Shown here one piece after another: positions 1 to 7,993 of a stretch of 21,964 nucleotides of DNA; position 1 is the stretch's first letter; the number at the start of each line of letters is the position of its first letter. The notes under the pieces are model-generated. The model was not told the origin of the DNA and did no database searches. It saw only the letters and a list, made by a program, of their open reading frames with translations. The stretch lies in contig CALHWU010000129.1 of assembly GCA_938039795.1 (NCBI GenBank), positions 1 to 21,964 on the forward strand, written 5' to 3'. The position numbers and the translations under genes were made by a program. The DNA is from an uncultured Muribaculaceae bacterium (lineage in GTDB: Bacteria; Bacteroidota; Bacteroidia; Bacteroidales; Muribaculaceae).

Positions 1-690
1 GCCGACCAATACCTCTGGGGCGAATCGACCGAACGCAACCTCGAGTCGGAATATGTGAAATGGCAGGGCATTCGCGGTGAGATGGGCTGGGGGATGTTCT
101 CTCCTTCCGAAGCTCTCGACCAAGCCTATGAAGCGGGAGATCCCCGACGCACGGCAACCATTTTCTACGATGGAGAGACATTGGAGGGAAAGGGCGAGAT
201 TCATTTCAAGAAAGAAGTGCCGCCCCGTGCCAACAAAAAGACCATCTGGCCTACCGGTTACTGGAACGAGAACTCGTTTGCCAAACAGAATTGTCACCTG
301 ATCTTCCTGCGTTATGCCGATGTACTGCTGATGTATGCCGAGGCCTGCAATGAACTGGGCGAAAGCCGGGAAGCACTCGACAAGTTGGAAATGGTGCGCG
401 CCCGAGCCCGCAGAACGGTGCATCCGGCGGATATGACAGTGGGATTGCCCGAGATTACGGAAACCGGTAAAGAGAAGCTCCGCGAGATCATCTGGAACGA
501 ACGCCGCATCGAACTGGCTTTGGAGGGACACCGCTTCTTCGACCTGATCCGTGCGGACAAGGTGGTGCCGGGCTATGCGGAGAAGATGATGAAGGCACAC
601 GGGAAGACAAACTTCTCGATAGCAAAACATGCAACGTTCTTCATCCCGCAGAAGCAGGTGGATATCTCGCAGGGAGTCCTCAAAAACTGA
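1..690 (+). CDS. SusD/RagB-family outer-membrane glycan-binding lipoprotein, C-terminal part (5' truncated by window edge)
   Basis: The frame is open from base 1 to the TGA at 688-690, giving 229 residues with no start, so the N-terminus, lipobox and upstream TPR region lie outside the window. The visible part is the conserved C-terminal SusD region: a helix around RYADVLLMYAEACNELGE, a spacer rich in Ala/Arg, then LREIIWNERRIELALEGHRFFDLIRADK, and a tail with a FIPQKQVD segment where the family usually has its Pro-rich end. SusD proteins sit on the outer leaflet and form a lid on a SusC TonB-dependent transporter that imports oligosaccharides. The SusC gene would be expected just upstream. 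Two glycoside hydrolases and an esterase follow on the same strand, which supports a polysaccharide utilisation locus. The family call is firm; the substrate is not visible. Confidence 0.93.
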   Translation, partial: ADQYLWGESTERNLESEYVKWQGIRGEMGWGMFSPSEALDQAYEAGDPRRTATIFYDGETLEGKGEIHFKKEVPPRANKKTIWPTGYWNENSFAKQNCHLIFLRYADVLLMYAEACNELGESREALDKLEMVRARARRTVHPADMTVGLPEITETGKEKLREIIWNERRIELALEGHRFFDLIRADKVVPGYAEKMMKAHGKTNFSIAKHATFFIPQKQVDISQGVLKN

Positions 691-747
691 TATGAAACAT
701 GTATAACCAGTTCATTAAAATAGAATCATTCCAATAATATCAATTCC

Positions 748-892
748 ATGATTACACACAGCGTCTTTCCGATTGCCCTTTGCGGCAACGGAAGCCGCTA
801 TCCCCACTGCACGATGGAATCTCCGTGTCTCTGCCGTGCAGCGACCTGAGGGCGTGTCATTATTCACCAGATATGAGTCTTGACACGCCCTC
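748..892 (+). repeat. Structured intergenic spacer with two hairpins (spacer 691-924)
   Basis: The 234-base spacer between the susD-like gene and the next hydrolase contains two inverted repeats. One is a 7-bp stem (807-813 with 835-841). The other is a perfect 12-bp stem (848-859 with 881-892, arm GAGGGCGTGTCA) around a 21-base loop. No T-run follows the second stem, so it is not a typical intrinsic terminator; it could be an mRNA-processing or attenuation structure, or a short dispersed palindrome. A 33-codon ORF (748-849) overlaps these hairpins but has no recognisable protein features. Confidence 0.55.
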
Positions 893-924
893 TCGGGGGA
901 TAAAATCTTGAATTAACAACAACA

Positions 925-2217
925 ATGAAACATACCCTTTTATTTCTTCTTATGATCTGTGCTTGTACGTTGCAAGCCACCGCTACAGGCAAACAGCCGA
1001 GACTGACCGATGATGAGTTGATGACTCTTGTCCAGAAACAAACTTTCCGTTACTTTTGGGATTTTGCCCATCCCGAGTCCGGTCTGGCCCGTGAGCGCAG
1101 CAATGACCGCCTCGAGATAGCTACCATCGGTGGTTCGGGCTTTGGGGTAATGGCAATTATAGTCGGTGTGGAACGTGGGTTCATCACCCGTGAGCAAGGC
1201 GCTGAGCGGCTGCTCAAAATAGTGGAGTTCCTCAATAAAGCCGATAGCTATCATGGCATCTGGGCACATTGGATGGACGGGGCTACCGGAAAGACCATTC
1301 CTTTCAGCAGGAAAGACGATGGAGCTGATTTGGTGGAATCTGCCTTTATGTTCGAAGGACTGCTAGCGGCACACCAGTACTTCACTCACGATAATCCGAC
1401 AGAGAATCGGATACGAGGGCTGATCAATACCCTGTGGCATCAGGCAGAGTGGGACTGGTTCACCCGTGGAGGTGAAGATGTGCTTTATTGGCATTGGTCA
1501 CCCAATAACGGATGGGCGATGAACCATCAGCTGAAAGGGCAGAACGAGTGCCATATCACTTATATTCTGGCGGCTTCTTCGCCTACTTATCCGATTCGTG
1601 AATCGGTGTATCATAAGGGGTGGGCCAACTCCATTACATTCAAGAACGGAAAAGAATATTACGGCATCCGCTTGCCCCTGGGCACCGACTTTGGCGGCCC
1701 TCTCTTCTTTACACATTATTCCTACCTCGGACTCGATCCGCGCGGACTCAAAGACAGTTATGCCGACTACGGTGAGCAGATGAAAGCACATACCCTGATC
1801 AACCGTGCTTATTGCATCGATAATCCGAAGAAGTATAAAGGATACGGCCGCAAATGCTGGGGACTGACAGCGAGCGACAATCATCAGGGTTACTCGGCAC
1901 ATTGCCCGCAGAACGACTTGGGAGTGATTACCCCGACCGCAGCCATCTCTTCCATTCCTTATACTCCGGAACATTCTCTGGAGGCTATGCGTTATTTCTA
2001 CGAAGAATTGGGCGACCGCCTGTGGGGAGAATATGGCTTTAAGGATGCCTTCAACCTGACAGAAAACTGGTTTGCTTCCTCTTATCTCGCCATCGATCAG
2101 GGACCGATTATTGTGATGATTGAAAACTATCGCTCAGGCTTGATATGGAAACTCTTCATGAGTCATCCCGATGTACAGAGAGGATTGAAGAGACTGGGGT
2201 TCGGCTCAGAAGAATAA
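925..2217 (+). CDS. Secreted GH144 / glycoamylase-fold glycoside hydrolase (putative beta-1,2-glucan-active)
   Basis: This is a 430-residue protein with an N-terminal signal sequence (Lys then a Leu/Phe-rich core, residues 1-20). The rest is one (alpha/alpha)6-barrel-type domain of the glycoamylase family (Pfam Glycoamylase). Recognisable stretches are the TFRYFWDFAHPESGLARERS opening, the GSGFGVMAI segment, HWSPNNGWAMNHQLKGQNECH in the middle, LGLDPRGLKDSYADYG, and the closing FASSYLAIDQGPIIVMIENYRSGLIW. Length and layout match Bacteroidota GH144 enzymes, whose characterised members cleave beta-1,2-glucans to sophorooligosaccharides. The catalytic residues could not be assigned by eye. It follows a susD-like gene and lies 21 bases before the next hydrolase, so it is probably co-transcribed. 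The family is fairly sure; the activity is inferred from relatives. Confidence 0.85.
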   Translation: MKHTLLFLLMICACTLQATATGKQPRLTDDELMTLVQKQTFRYFWDFAHPESGLARERSNDRLEIATIGGSGFGVMAIIVGVERGFITREQGAERLLKIVEFLNKADSYHGIWAHWMDGATGKTIPFSRKDDGADLVESAFMFEGLLAAHQYFTHDNPTENRIRGLINTLWHQAEWDWFTRGGEDVLYWHWSPNNGWAMNHQLKGQNECHITYILAASSPTYPIRESVYHKGWANSITFKNGKEYYGIRLPLGTDFGGPLFFTHYSYLGLDPRGLKDSYADYGEQMKAHTLINRAYCIDNPKKYKGYGRKCWGLTASDNHQGYSAHCPQNDLGVITPTAAISSIPYTPEHSLEAMRYFYEELGDRLWGEYGFKDAFNLTENWFASSYLAIDQGPIIVMIENYRSGLIWKLFMSHPDVQRGLKRLGFGSEE

Positions 2218-2238
2218 GATATACCATAGATTACAACC

Positions 2239-3960
2239 ATGAAACAACTATTCCTTCTTTTACTCGCTTTGGGGGCTCCCGCCCTTGCCCTTGCGCAAGA
2301 CATGCGGCAAGATACTTATTGCAACCCGCTGAACATAGATTATACCTATATGATCTATAACTCCGACAAGGACATTTCCTACCGCTCGGGTGCCGATCCG
2401 GCAGTGGTCAGGTTCCGTGGAGAGTATTATATGTTCGTCACCCGTTCCAATGGATACTGGCACTCTAAAGATCTGCTGGACTGGGATTTTATCGCCCCCA
2501 AAGACTGGTATCCGCAGGGGAGCAACGCTCCGGCCGCGCATAACTATAAAGACTCAGTGCTTTATGTCACCGGTGATCCTTCGGGTTCTATGAGTATTCT
2601 CTATTCCGACAATCCGAAGAGCGGCGAATGGAAAGCTACACCCGCCATCCTTCATAACCTGCAGGACCCCGATCTTTTTATCGACGACGATGGCAAAGCC
2701 TATATGTTCTGGGGTTCGTCCAATGTTTATCCCATCCGGGGTATGGAACTGGATAAGAATCACCGGTTCCTTCCGAAAGGAGAAGTGAAGGAGCTTTTCA
2801 ATCTCGACATGCCGCGCCACGGCTGGGAACGTTTCGGTGAGAATCATAGCGATACCGTTTTAGGAGGATATATCGAAGGCCCGTGGCTGACCAAGCACAA
2901 CGGGAAGTATTATATGCAGTATGGTGCTCCCGGTACCGAATTCAATGTCTATGCCGACGGTGTTTATGTAGCCGATCATCCGATGGGGCCTTACACCTAT
3001 CAGAAGCACAATCCCGTGTCATACAAACCGGGGGGATATATGAACGGAGCCGGACACGGCAGTACGGTTCAGGGACCCGGCGGAGAGTATTGGCATTTTG
3101 CTTCGATGGCTCTTTCCATCAACGTCAACTGGGAACGCCGGCTCTGCATGTTTCCTGCCGGATTCGATAAAGACGGTATTATGTACGTGGACACCCGCTT
3201 CGGTGATTATCCCCGCTATGCTCCGGCCGTACCCGGCAAGAAGGGGCAGTTCCGTGGATGGATGCTCCTTTCTTATCGCAAACCGGTGACGGCATCTACT
3301 GCGAAAGGTGAGTTCGGACCGGATGCATTGACGGATGAAAGAACCAAGTCTTTCTGGCTGGCGGAAGCAAATGATGAACGTCAGTGGGTACTGATCGACC
3401 TGGAGAAACCTGCCCGTGTCTGTGCCGTACAGGTGAATTATCACGATTATCGGAGTAATCTATACGGTCGGATTCCCGGATTGCGTCACCGCTATGTGAT
3501 TGAGGGCTCTTCCGACGGGGAGACCTGGAATACACTGGTCGATCGCCGCAGCAGCTATAAGGATACGCCGAATGACTATGTAGAACTTGAAGTCCCGACT
3601 ACCGCACGCTATATCCGCTATAAGAATATAGACGTACCTACTCCGAATCTGGCTATTTCTGAACTGCGTGTATTCGGACTCGGGTTCGGCAAGGCTCCCC
3701 GGTCACCTCAAAAGCTGGCTCTGGATCGGCACACCGACCGTCGTGATGTTACCGTTCGCTGGGAGCCGGTGAAAGGGGCTCAGGGATACAACGTCCTGTG
3801 GGGGATCGCCCCTGATAAGTTATACAGTTCGTGGATGGTGTACGGTGGCAATGAGTTGGAGATGAAATCGCTGACTATCGATCAGGATTATTATTTTGCT
3901 GTGGAAGCCTTTAACGAAAATGGTGTATCTTTACCTTCCGAAACTAAATATGTAGAATAA
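2239..3960 (+). CDS. GH43-like beta-propeller hydrolase with discoidin (F5/8 C) and Fn3-like domains
   Basis: A 573-residue secreted protein with a clear type I signal peptide ending around ALALAQ (residues 1-20). Residues about 45-345 form a five-bladed propeller of the GH43 type. The three expected acidic residues are present: Asp53 in SGADPAVV (general base), Asp143 in LQDPDLFIDDDGKAY (pKa modulator) and Glu213 in YIEGPWL (general acid). Residues about 345-480 form a discoidin-like galactose-binding domain (SFWLAEANDERQWVLIDL to LAISELRVFG). Residues about 487-573 look like one Fn3 module. GH43 enzymes usually remove arabinose, xylose or galactose side groups, and this domain order is common in Bacteroides GH43 proteins with a C-terminal carbohydrate-binding module. 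It lies 21 bases after the GH144-like gene and 12 bases before the esterase, so it is operonic. The substrate cannot be read from sequence. Confidence 0.88.
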   Translation: MKQLFLLLLALGAPALALAQDMRQDTYCNPLNIDYTYMIYNSDKDISYRSGADPAVVRFRGEYYMFVTRSNGYWHSKDLLDWDFIAPKDWYPQGSNAPAAHNYKDSVLYVTGDPSGSMSILYSDNPKSGEWKATPAILHNLQDPDLFIDDDGKAYMFWGSSNVYPIRGMELDKNHRFLPKGEVKELFNLDMPRHGWERFGENHSDTVLGGYIEGPWLTKHNGKYYMQYGAPGTEFNVYADGVYVADHPMGPYTYQKHNPVSYKPGGYMNGAGHGSTVQGPGGEYWHFASMALSINVNWERRLCMFPAGFDKDGIMYVDTRFGDYPRYAPAVPGKKGQFRGWMLLSYRKPVTASTAKGEFGPDALTDERTKSFWLAEANDERQWVLIDLEKPARVCAVQVNYHDYRSNLYGRIPGLRHRYVIEGSSDGETWNTLVDRRSSYKDTPNDYVELEVPTTARYIRYKNIDVPTPNLAISELRVFGLGFGKAPRSPQKLALDRHTDRRDVTVRWEPVKGAQGYNVLWGIAPDKLYSSWMVYGGNELEMKSLTIDQDYYFAVEAFNENGVSLPSETKYVE

Positions 3961-3972
3961 TACCGAATAACC

Positions 3973-4746
3973 ATGAAACAGTTTGTCCTTTTCTTTATCA
4001 GTCTCTTTCTTTTGGGCGTGGGTGCCCGTTCGCAAGAGATGTATCAAAAGAAAGTTTTTATCTCTTCCCGGGGTGATTCTCTCAATTACCGTCTACTTCG
4101 TCCGGAGGTGGAAAAGACGGGACTGCAATATCCTTTGGTACTCTTTCTGCACGGTGCCGGTGAGCGGGGGAGTGATAACGAGAAGCAGTTGACACATGGT
4201 GGTCAGATGTTTCTCAATCCGGTGAACCGGGAGAAGTATCCGGCATTTGTCCTTGTACCTCAATGTCCCGAAAAAGACTATTGGGCGTATACCTCCCGTC
4301 CCTCTTCCTTTATTCCTTCGGAGATGCCGGTAGGACAAGAGATCACTCCTGTACTGCGTGCAGTAAAAGAGTTGTTGGATACCTATCTTGATTTGCCTCA
4401 GGTGGATCGTAACCGTATCTATGTGGTCGGTCTTTCTATGGGAGGCATGGCGACGTACGATCTTGCTGTCCGTTTTCCCGATACGTTTGCTGCTGCCGTT
4501 CCCATCTGCGGGACCGTGAATCCGGTGCGTCTGGCCGATGCAGCAAATGTTCGTTTCCGTATTTTTCACGGTGATGCCGACAATGTAGTGCCTGTAGAAG
4601 GCTCGCGTGAGGCTTATAGAGCGTTGAAGAACTTGGGAGCGGAAGTGGAATATATTGAGTTTCCCGGTTGTAATCATGGAAGCTGGAATCCGGCTTTCAA
4701 CTATCCCGGATTCATGGAGTGGGTCTTTGCTCAGCGTAAGAGATAA
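3973..4746 (+). CDS. Secreted alpha/beta-hydrolase, probable carbohydrate or polysaccharide esterase
   Basis: A 257-residue protein with a hydrophobic signal peptide (residues 1-20, ending before SQEMYQ). It has an alpha/beta-hydrolase fold of the phospholipase/carboxylesterase and feruloyl-esterase-like group. The oxyanion-hole motif HGAGERG is at 60-66, the nucleophile elbow GLSMGG at 153-158 (Ser155), the acid in HGDADNVVP (Asp203) and the catalytic His in GCNHGSW (His235). All triad residues are intact and the length is normal. It starts 12 bases after the GH43-like gene on the same strand, so it probably removes acyl groups (acetyl or feruloyl) from the same glycan. The fold and triad are clear; a role as carbohydrate esterase rests on context, and a peptidase-like function is possible but less likely. 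Confidence 0.85.
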   Translation: MKQFVLFFISLFLLGVGARSQEMYQKKVFISSRGDSLNYRLLRPEVEKTGLQYPLVLFLHGAGERGSDNEKQLTHGGQMFLNPVNREKYPAFVLVPQCPEKDYWAYTSRPSSFIPSEMPVGQEITPVLRAVKELLDTYLDLPQVDRNRIYVVGLSMGGMATYDLAVRFPDTFAAAVPICGTVNPVRLADAANVRFRIFHGDADNVVPVEGSREAYRALKNLGAEVEYIEFPGCNHGSWNPAFNYPGFMEWVFAQRKR

Positions 4747-4795
4747 AGAACTTTATAGTTAAGTATACTATTTAAAGAGGAAGTCAAAATTCGTA

Positions 4796-4890
4796 TTCAC
4801 CACAGATAACACAGATTTGCACAGATAAATATTATTGATTGTCAGTAGATTAAAAATCGTTTTGTGTAAATCTGTGCGATCTGTGGTGAA
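4796..4890. repeat. Large imperfect inverted repeat built from CACAGAT units, between convergent genes
   Basis: The left arm (4796-4826) carries three CACAGAT copies at 4801, 4810 and 4820. The right arm (4861-4890) is its imperfect reverse complement, with ATCTGTG at 4870 and 4879 and a degenerate third copy. The outer 12 bases (TTCACCACAGAT) pair perfectly, giving a stem of about 30 bp around a loop of about 34 bases. It lies in the 192-base gap between the esterase (+) and ispG (-), where it could act as a two-way terminator. Sequences of this kind are scattered between genes in Bacteroides and other bacteria. The rest of the gap shows nothing else recognisable. Confidence 0.75.
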
Positions 4891-4938
4891 CTATGATACA
4901 CTCTCTTTGAGGTAATGGTTATTCATCGTCCGCAAGAA

Positions 4939-6819
4939 CTATTTGTCTTCCTTTTCTTTGGGAGAGGACAGGGAAGAAGTCTTCTCTTCATAGTCCCCGT
5001 TTGCTTTAATCAGTTCTATCAGCTTTTCTACGGCTTCTTCTTCCGGAATATTCTTTTCAATGCATTCCTTCTGTTTATAAAGACTGATTTTGCCACGTCC
5101 GGCTCCTACATAACCGTAGTCGGCGTCTGCCATTTCGCCCGGTCCGTTGACAATGCATCCCATGATGCCTATCTTGAGCCCCTTCAAGTGCGAGGTGGCT
5201 TCTTTGACGCGGGCAATCGTACTTTGCAGGTTGAACAGTGTTCGTCCGCATCCCGGGCAAGAAATATATTCAGTCTTGCTGGTGCGGATACGTCCTGCCT
5301 GCAGAATTCCGAAAGCAGTGGCATCAATCACTGCATGGCTCAGTTTGCCTTGGTTGAAGAGATAAATTCCGTCACACAATCCGTCAAAGATCAAGGCTCC
5401 CATATCCGCACCGGCTTTGACCTGCAAGTCTTCAGCTGTATCTTCGGCATAGTGTTGGAAGAAGATAACCGGATTCTGTAATCCCTCCACCGTCAGTTGA
5501 TGTGCCAGGGCACGATGTTCGCCTACACGGTTCGGGTGGTTACTTTGTGAGACAACGACTGCTTCGGGGTGTTGCTTCAGGCATGCGACAACTTCCCGGG
5601 TAAGCGCCATGTAAGGGGTAAAGAGGAATTTCAGTTCGGCTACGCATGTTTCCATTAACTCCAATTGTGCATAATTGAAGGCAGGCCACGTGTCAGGTTC
5701 TCCTTTCCATACGTCGGCATCGAGGATGTATTGAACTCCGGGTTCTGTCTGTTCGGGTAAAGCATGTCCGGCATAAATGTAATCCGGTGTAAATTGCGGA
5801 TGGGTCTCCATACGTCCGTCCATGCGGTCGGCAAGTACCACGGGCAGATGGTTTCCGCCGATATTGCGTACCGGCCGTGTTTTACGGCGTACCGGAGAAA
5901 GGTAGTTGAAATCCGGAGCTTCCATGCCGGGAATGTACGGATGGTTCCGGCGACTTGTAATATAGTCCACCAACTTGCGTGCCACGGGAATCTCAGCTTC
6001 CGGTTCTTCACTCAGCGAGACACGGATCGTATCGCCCAGCCCGTCAGCCAACAATGCGCCGATGCCCAAAGCCGATTTGATACGTCCGTCTTCTCCGTCG
6101 CCGGCTTCCGTAACACCTAAGTGGAGAGGGAATGACATGCCTTCCTGTTCCATCACTGATACCAACAGGCGTACGGTCTTTACCATTACCACCGTGTTGG
6201 ATGCTTTGATTGAGATGACGACATCCGTAAACTTCTCGTCTACGCAGATGCGCAGGAATTCCATGCACGACTCTACCATACCTTCCGGCGTGTCACCGTA
6301 GCGTGACATGATGCGATCGGACAGTGAGCCGTGGTTCACCCCGATACGGACGGCTGTATGATTCTCTTTACAGATATTCAGGAAGGGGACGAAGCGGTCA
6401 CGTATCTTTTGCAGTTCGGCGGCATATTCCTCGTCGGTATATTCGAGCTTCTTGAACACGCGCCCCGGATCCACAAAATTTCCGGGATTTATCCGCACCT
6501 TGTCGGCTGTGACGGCAGCAGCAAAGGCCGCACGGGGATTGAAATGAATATCGGCTACAAGAGGCACATTGATCCCCATCTCACGCAATTCTGACGATAT
6601 GACACCGATATTGTCGGCCTCTCTGACTCCCTGGGCTGTAAGCCTCACAAGCTCGCTTCCGGCCTCTGCGAGTCTGGCCGACTGGCCGACAGAGCCCTCT
6701 GTATCCATAGTCGACGTATTGGTCATCGACTGGAGCCTGACCGGATTGTCGCCTCCTATGGCCACTCTGCCCGCATGCACCGTTACCGTAGGACGGCGGG
6801 AATAATCAAAACCCTTCAT
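4939..6819 (-). CDS. ispG: 4-hydroxy-3-methylbut-2-en-1-yl diphosphate synthase IspG (GcpE), long three-domain form
   Basis: IspG converts MEcPP to HMBPP in the MEP isoprenoid pathway. The 626-residue product is the long form found in Bacteroidota, Chlamydiae and plants. It has an N-terminal TIM barrel (SMTNTSTMDTEGSV, DIHFNPRAA, VRINPGNFVDPGR, then IRIGVNHGSLSDRIMSRYG-type sequence), a large inserted domain, and a C-terminal [4Fe-4S] domain. The cluster ligands are Cys521 and Cys524 (CPGCGR) and Cys555 (MGCIVNGPGE), with Glu562 in the last motif. I chose ATG 6819 rather than the TTG at 6870: it begins MKGFDYSRRP like relatives, and it overlaps the purE stop by 14 bases, suggesting translational coupling. 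It is the last gene of the - strand set. Codon choice changes along the gene: the first ~100 codons match the GC-rich upstream genes, the rest looks like Bacteroides. Confidence 0.97.
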   Translation of the reverse strand: MKGFDYSRRPTVTVHAGRVAIGGDNPVRLQSMTNTSTMDTEGSVGQSARLAEAGSELVRLTAQGVREADNIGVISSELREMGINVPLVADIHFNPRAAFAAAVTADKVRINPGNFVDPGRVFKKLEYTDEEYAAELQKIRDRFVPFLNICKENHTAVRIGVNHGSLSDRIMSRYGDTPEGMVESCMEFLRICVDEKFTDVVISIKASNTVVMVKTVRLLVSVMEQEGMSFPLHLGVTEAGDGEDGRIKSALGIGALLADGLGDTIRVSLSEEPEAEIPVARKLVDYITSRRNHPYIPGMEAPDFNYLSPVRRKTRPVRNIGGNHLPVVLADRMDGRMETHPQFTPDYIYAGHALPEQTEPGVQYILDADVWKGEPDTWPAFNYAQLELMETCVAELKFLFTPYMALTREVVACLKQHPEAVVVSQSNHPNRVGEHRALAHQLTVEGLQNPVIFFQHYAEDTAEDLQVKAGADMGALIFDGLCDGIYLFNQGKLSHAVIDATAFGILQAGRIRTSKTEYISCPGCGRTLFNLQSTIARVKEATSHLKGLKIGIMGCIVNGPGEMADADYGYVGAGRGKISLYKQKECIEKNIPEEEAVEKLIELIKANGDYEEKTSSLSSPKEKEDK

Positions 6820-7321
6820 TTGACTTGAACTTATAGTCAAGTTTGTCAAGTTCCTGATTTGCCTTGACAATTTTTTCCTTCAGGCTTTCGCGGTAACTGT
6901 CAAAACGCTGGGCGAGGGCCTTGTCTTCAAGAGCAAGGATCTGCACTGCCATGACAGCGGCATTGAGCCCGGCATTGATACCGACTGTAGCGACTGAAAC
7001 GCCCGGCGGCATCATGACGATGGAATACAGAGCGTCCTGCCCCGAGAGAGTGGAGTTGATCGGCAGTCCGATGACAGGCAGAGGAGTCATGGCGGCAATC
7101 ACGCCAGGAAGTGCCGCTGCCATGCCGGCGGCAGCTATTATCACTTTCAGCCCGCGGTCGCGTGCACCTCGGGCGAAGCGTTCCACCTCGTCGGGAGTAC
7201 GATGGGCCGAAAGAGCGTTCATTTCAAACGGCACCTCCATTTTTTCCAGGAAATCGGCCGCCTTTGAGAGAATGGGAAGATCGCTTGTGCTTCCCATTAT
7301 TATACTTACTAAAGGAGTCAT
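6806..7321 (-). CDS. purE: N5-carboxyaminoimidazole ribonucleotide mutase, class I PurE
   Basis: PurE moves the carboxyl group of N5-CAIR to give CAIR in de novo purine synthesis. The 171-residue product has the normal length and motifs: GSTSDLPILSKAADFLE at the start (nucleotide-binding Ser/Asp), NALSAHRTPDEV with the catalytic His40, AAGMAAALPGVIAAMTPLPVIGLP in the core, and GINAGLNAAVMAVQIL near the C-terminal octamer-forming helix. The start is ATG 7321, 29 bases after the stop of the PAP2-like gene. Its last codons overlap the first codons of ispG by 14 bases. A neighbourhood of purE, ispG, a PAP2-like gene and rpoN is familiar in Bacteroidales, so this part looks like native backbone. 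Confidence 0.97.
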   Translation of the reverse strand: MTPLVSIIMGSTSDLPILSKAADFLEKMEVPFEMNALSAHRTPDEVERFARGARDRGLKVIIAAAGMAAALPGVIAAMTPLPVIGLPINSTLSGQDALYSIVMMPPGVSVATVGINAGLNAAVMAVQILALEDKALAQRFDSYRESLKEKIVKANQELDKLDYKFKSNEGF

Positions 7322-7350
7322 GATGATTTAGTATTTTAATGAATATCAGA

Positions 7351-7962
7351 TCACAACAATGATACAAGGTATACACACAGAAAACCGTTAGCCGCTCCGG
7401 CCATCACCTGCCACAGAGTGTGGCGCCCGAGATATATCCGGGATGTTCCGACCAATCCTGTGGCAATCACCGCAGCCATAGCCACAATGAAAAAGTTGAC
7501 TCCGGGACCTTCGAGGCGCAGGTCGAGGATACGGAAAGCTATTGCCATAAGGCCACCCATAGCGGTAAGATGCGCGCTGATCTTCCACCACCGGTTGACT
7601 ACCGCACAGATCACGGTAGCGAGCGTCGCACCGGCCATAAACAGCCACAGCCAGCCGGGGGCCTGGGCGCTTCGCAGATAAATCGCGCATGCGCAATAGC
7701 TCAACGCCGACACGGCGTAGGGTATCAGACGTTCGTTACGGTCATTAAGTCCCGGATCCTTTACCACGCCGAGTTTGTGGAGCAGTATGATCGCCACAAG
7801 GGGCACAAGGCACGTGATTGCGAAACACACTCCGGTGACAGTCCATTTAACCGGAGCGGGCACCAGAGCCAGCACCGTCAGAAACAGAGACAGCGCCACT
7901 GCATATGTCGGCACAAGCAGCGGAGAGAAAACGGCTGATATTATCTGAGAGATTTTCTTCAT
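7351..7962 (-). CDS. PAP2-like integral membrane protein with altered third motif
   Basis: A 203-residue protein with about six membrane segments. The PAP2/lipid phosphatase signature is recognisable but degraded. Motif 1 appears as NDRNERLIPY (73-82); motif 2, normally PSGH, is ISAH (128-131); motif 3, normally SRxxxxxHxxxD, reads SRIYLGRHTLWQ (174-185), so the final Asp is replaced by Gln185 while Arg175 and His181 remain. Similar short PAP2-like proteins sit beside rpoN and purE in other Bacteroidales. Canonical members remove phosphate from lipid carriers such as undecaprenyl diphosphate; whether this one still does is open. It is flanked by rpoN (31-base gap) and purE (29-base gap) on the same strand, consistent with one transcript. 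Confidence 0.82.
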   Translation of the reverse strand: MKKISQIISAVFSPLLVPTYAVALSLFLTVLALVPAPVKWTVTGVCFAITCLVPLVAIILLHKLGVVKDPGLNDRNERLIPYAVSALSYCACAIYLRSAQAPGWLWLFMAGATLATVICAVVNRWWKISAHLTAMGGLMAIAFRILDLRLEGPGVNFFIVAMAAVIATGLVGTSRIYLGRHTLWQVMAGAANGFLCVYLVSLL

Positions 7963-7993
7963 ATATACATGACAATATTCTATTTGCGACTAA

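Noticed and set aside
748..849. 33-codon ORF in the susD-GH144 spacer
   Set aside because: Short, overlaps hairpins and shows no signal peptide or known motif; not supported as a gene.
4915..5481. 188-codon + strand open frame antisense to ispG
   Set aside because: It is a shadow of ispG: no recognisable domain, and it lies opposite the conserved iron-sulphur domain.
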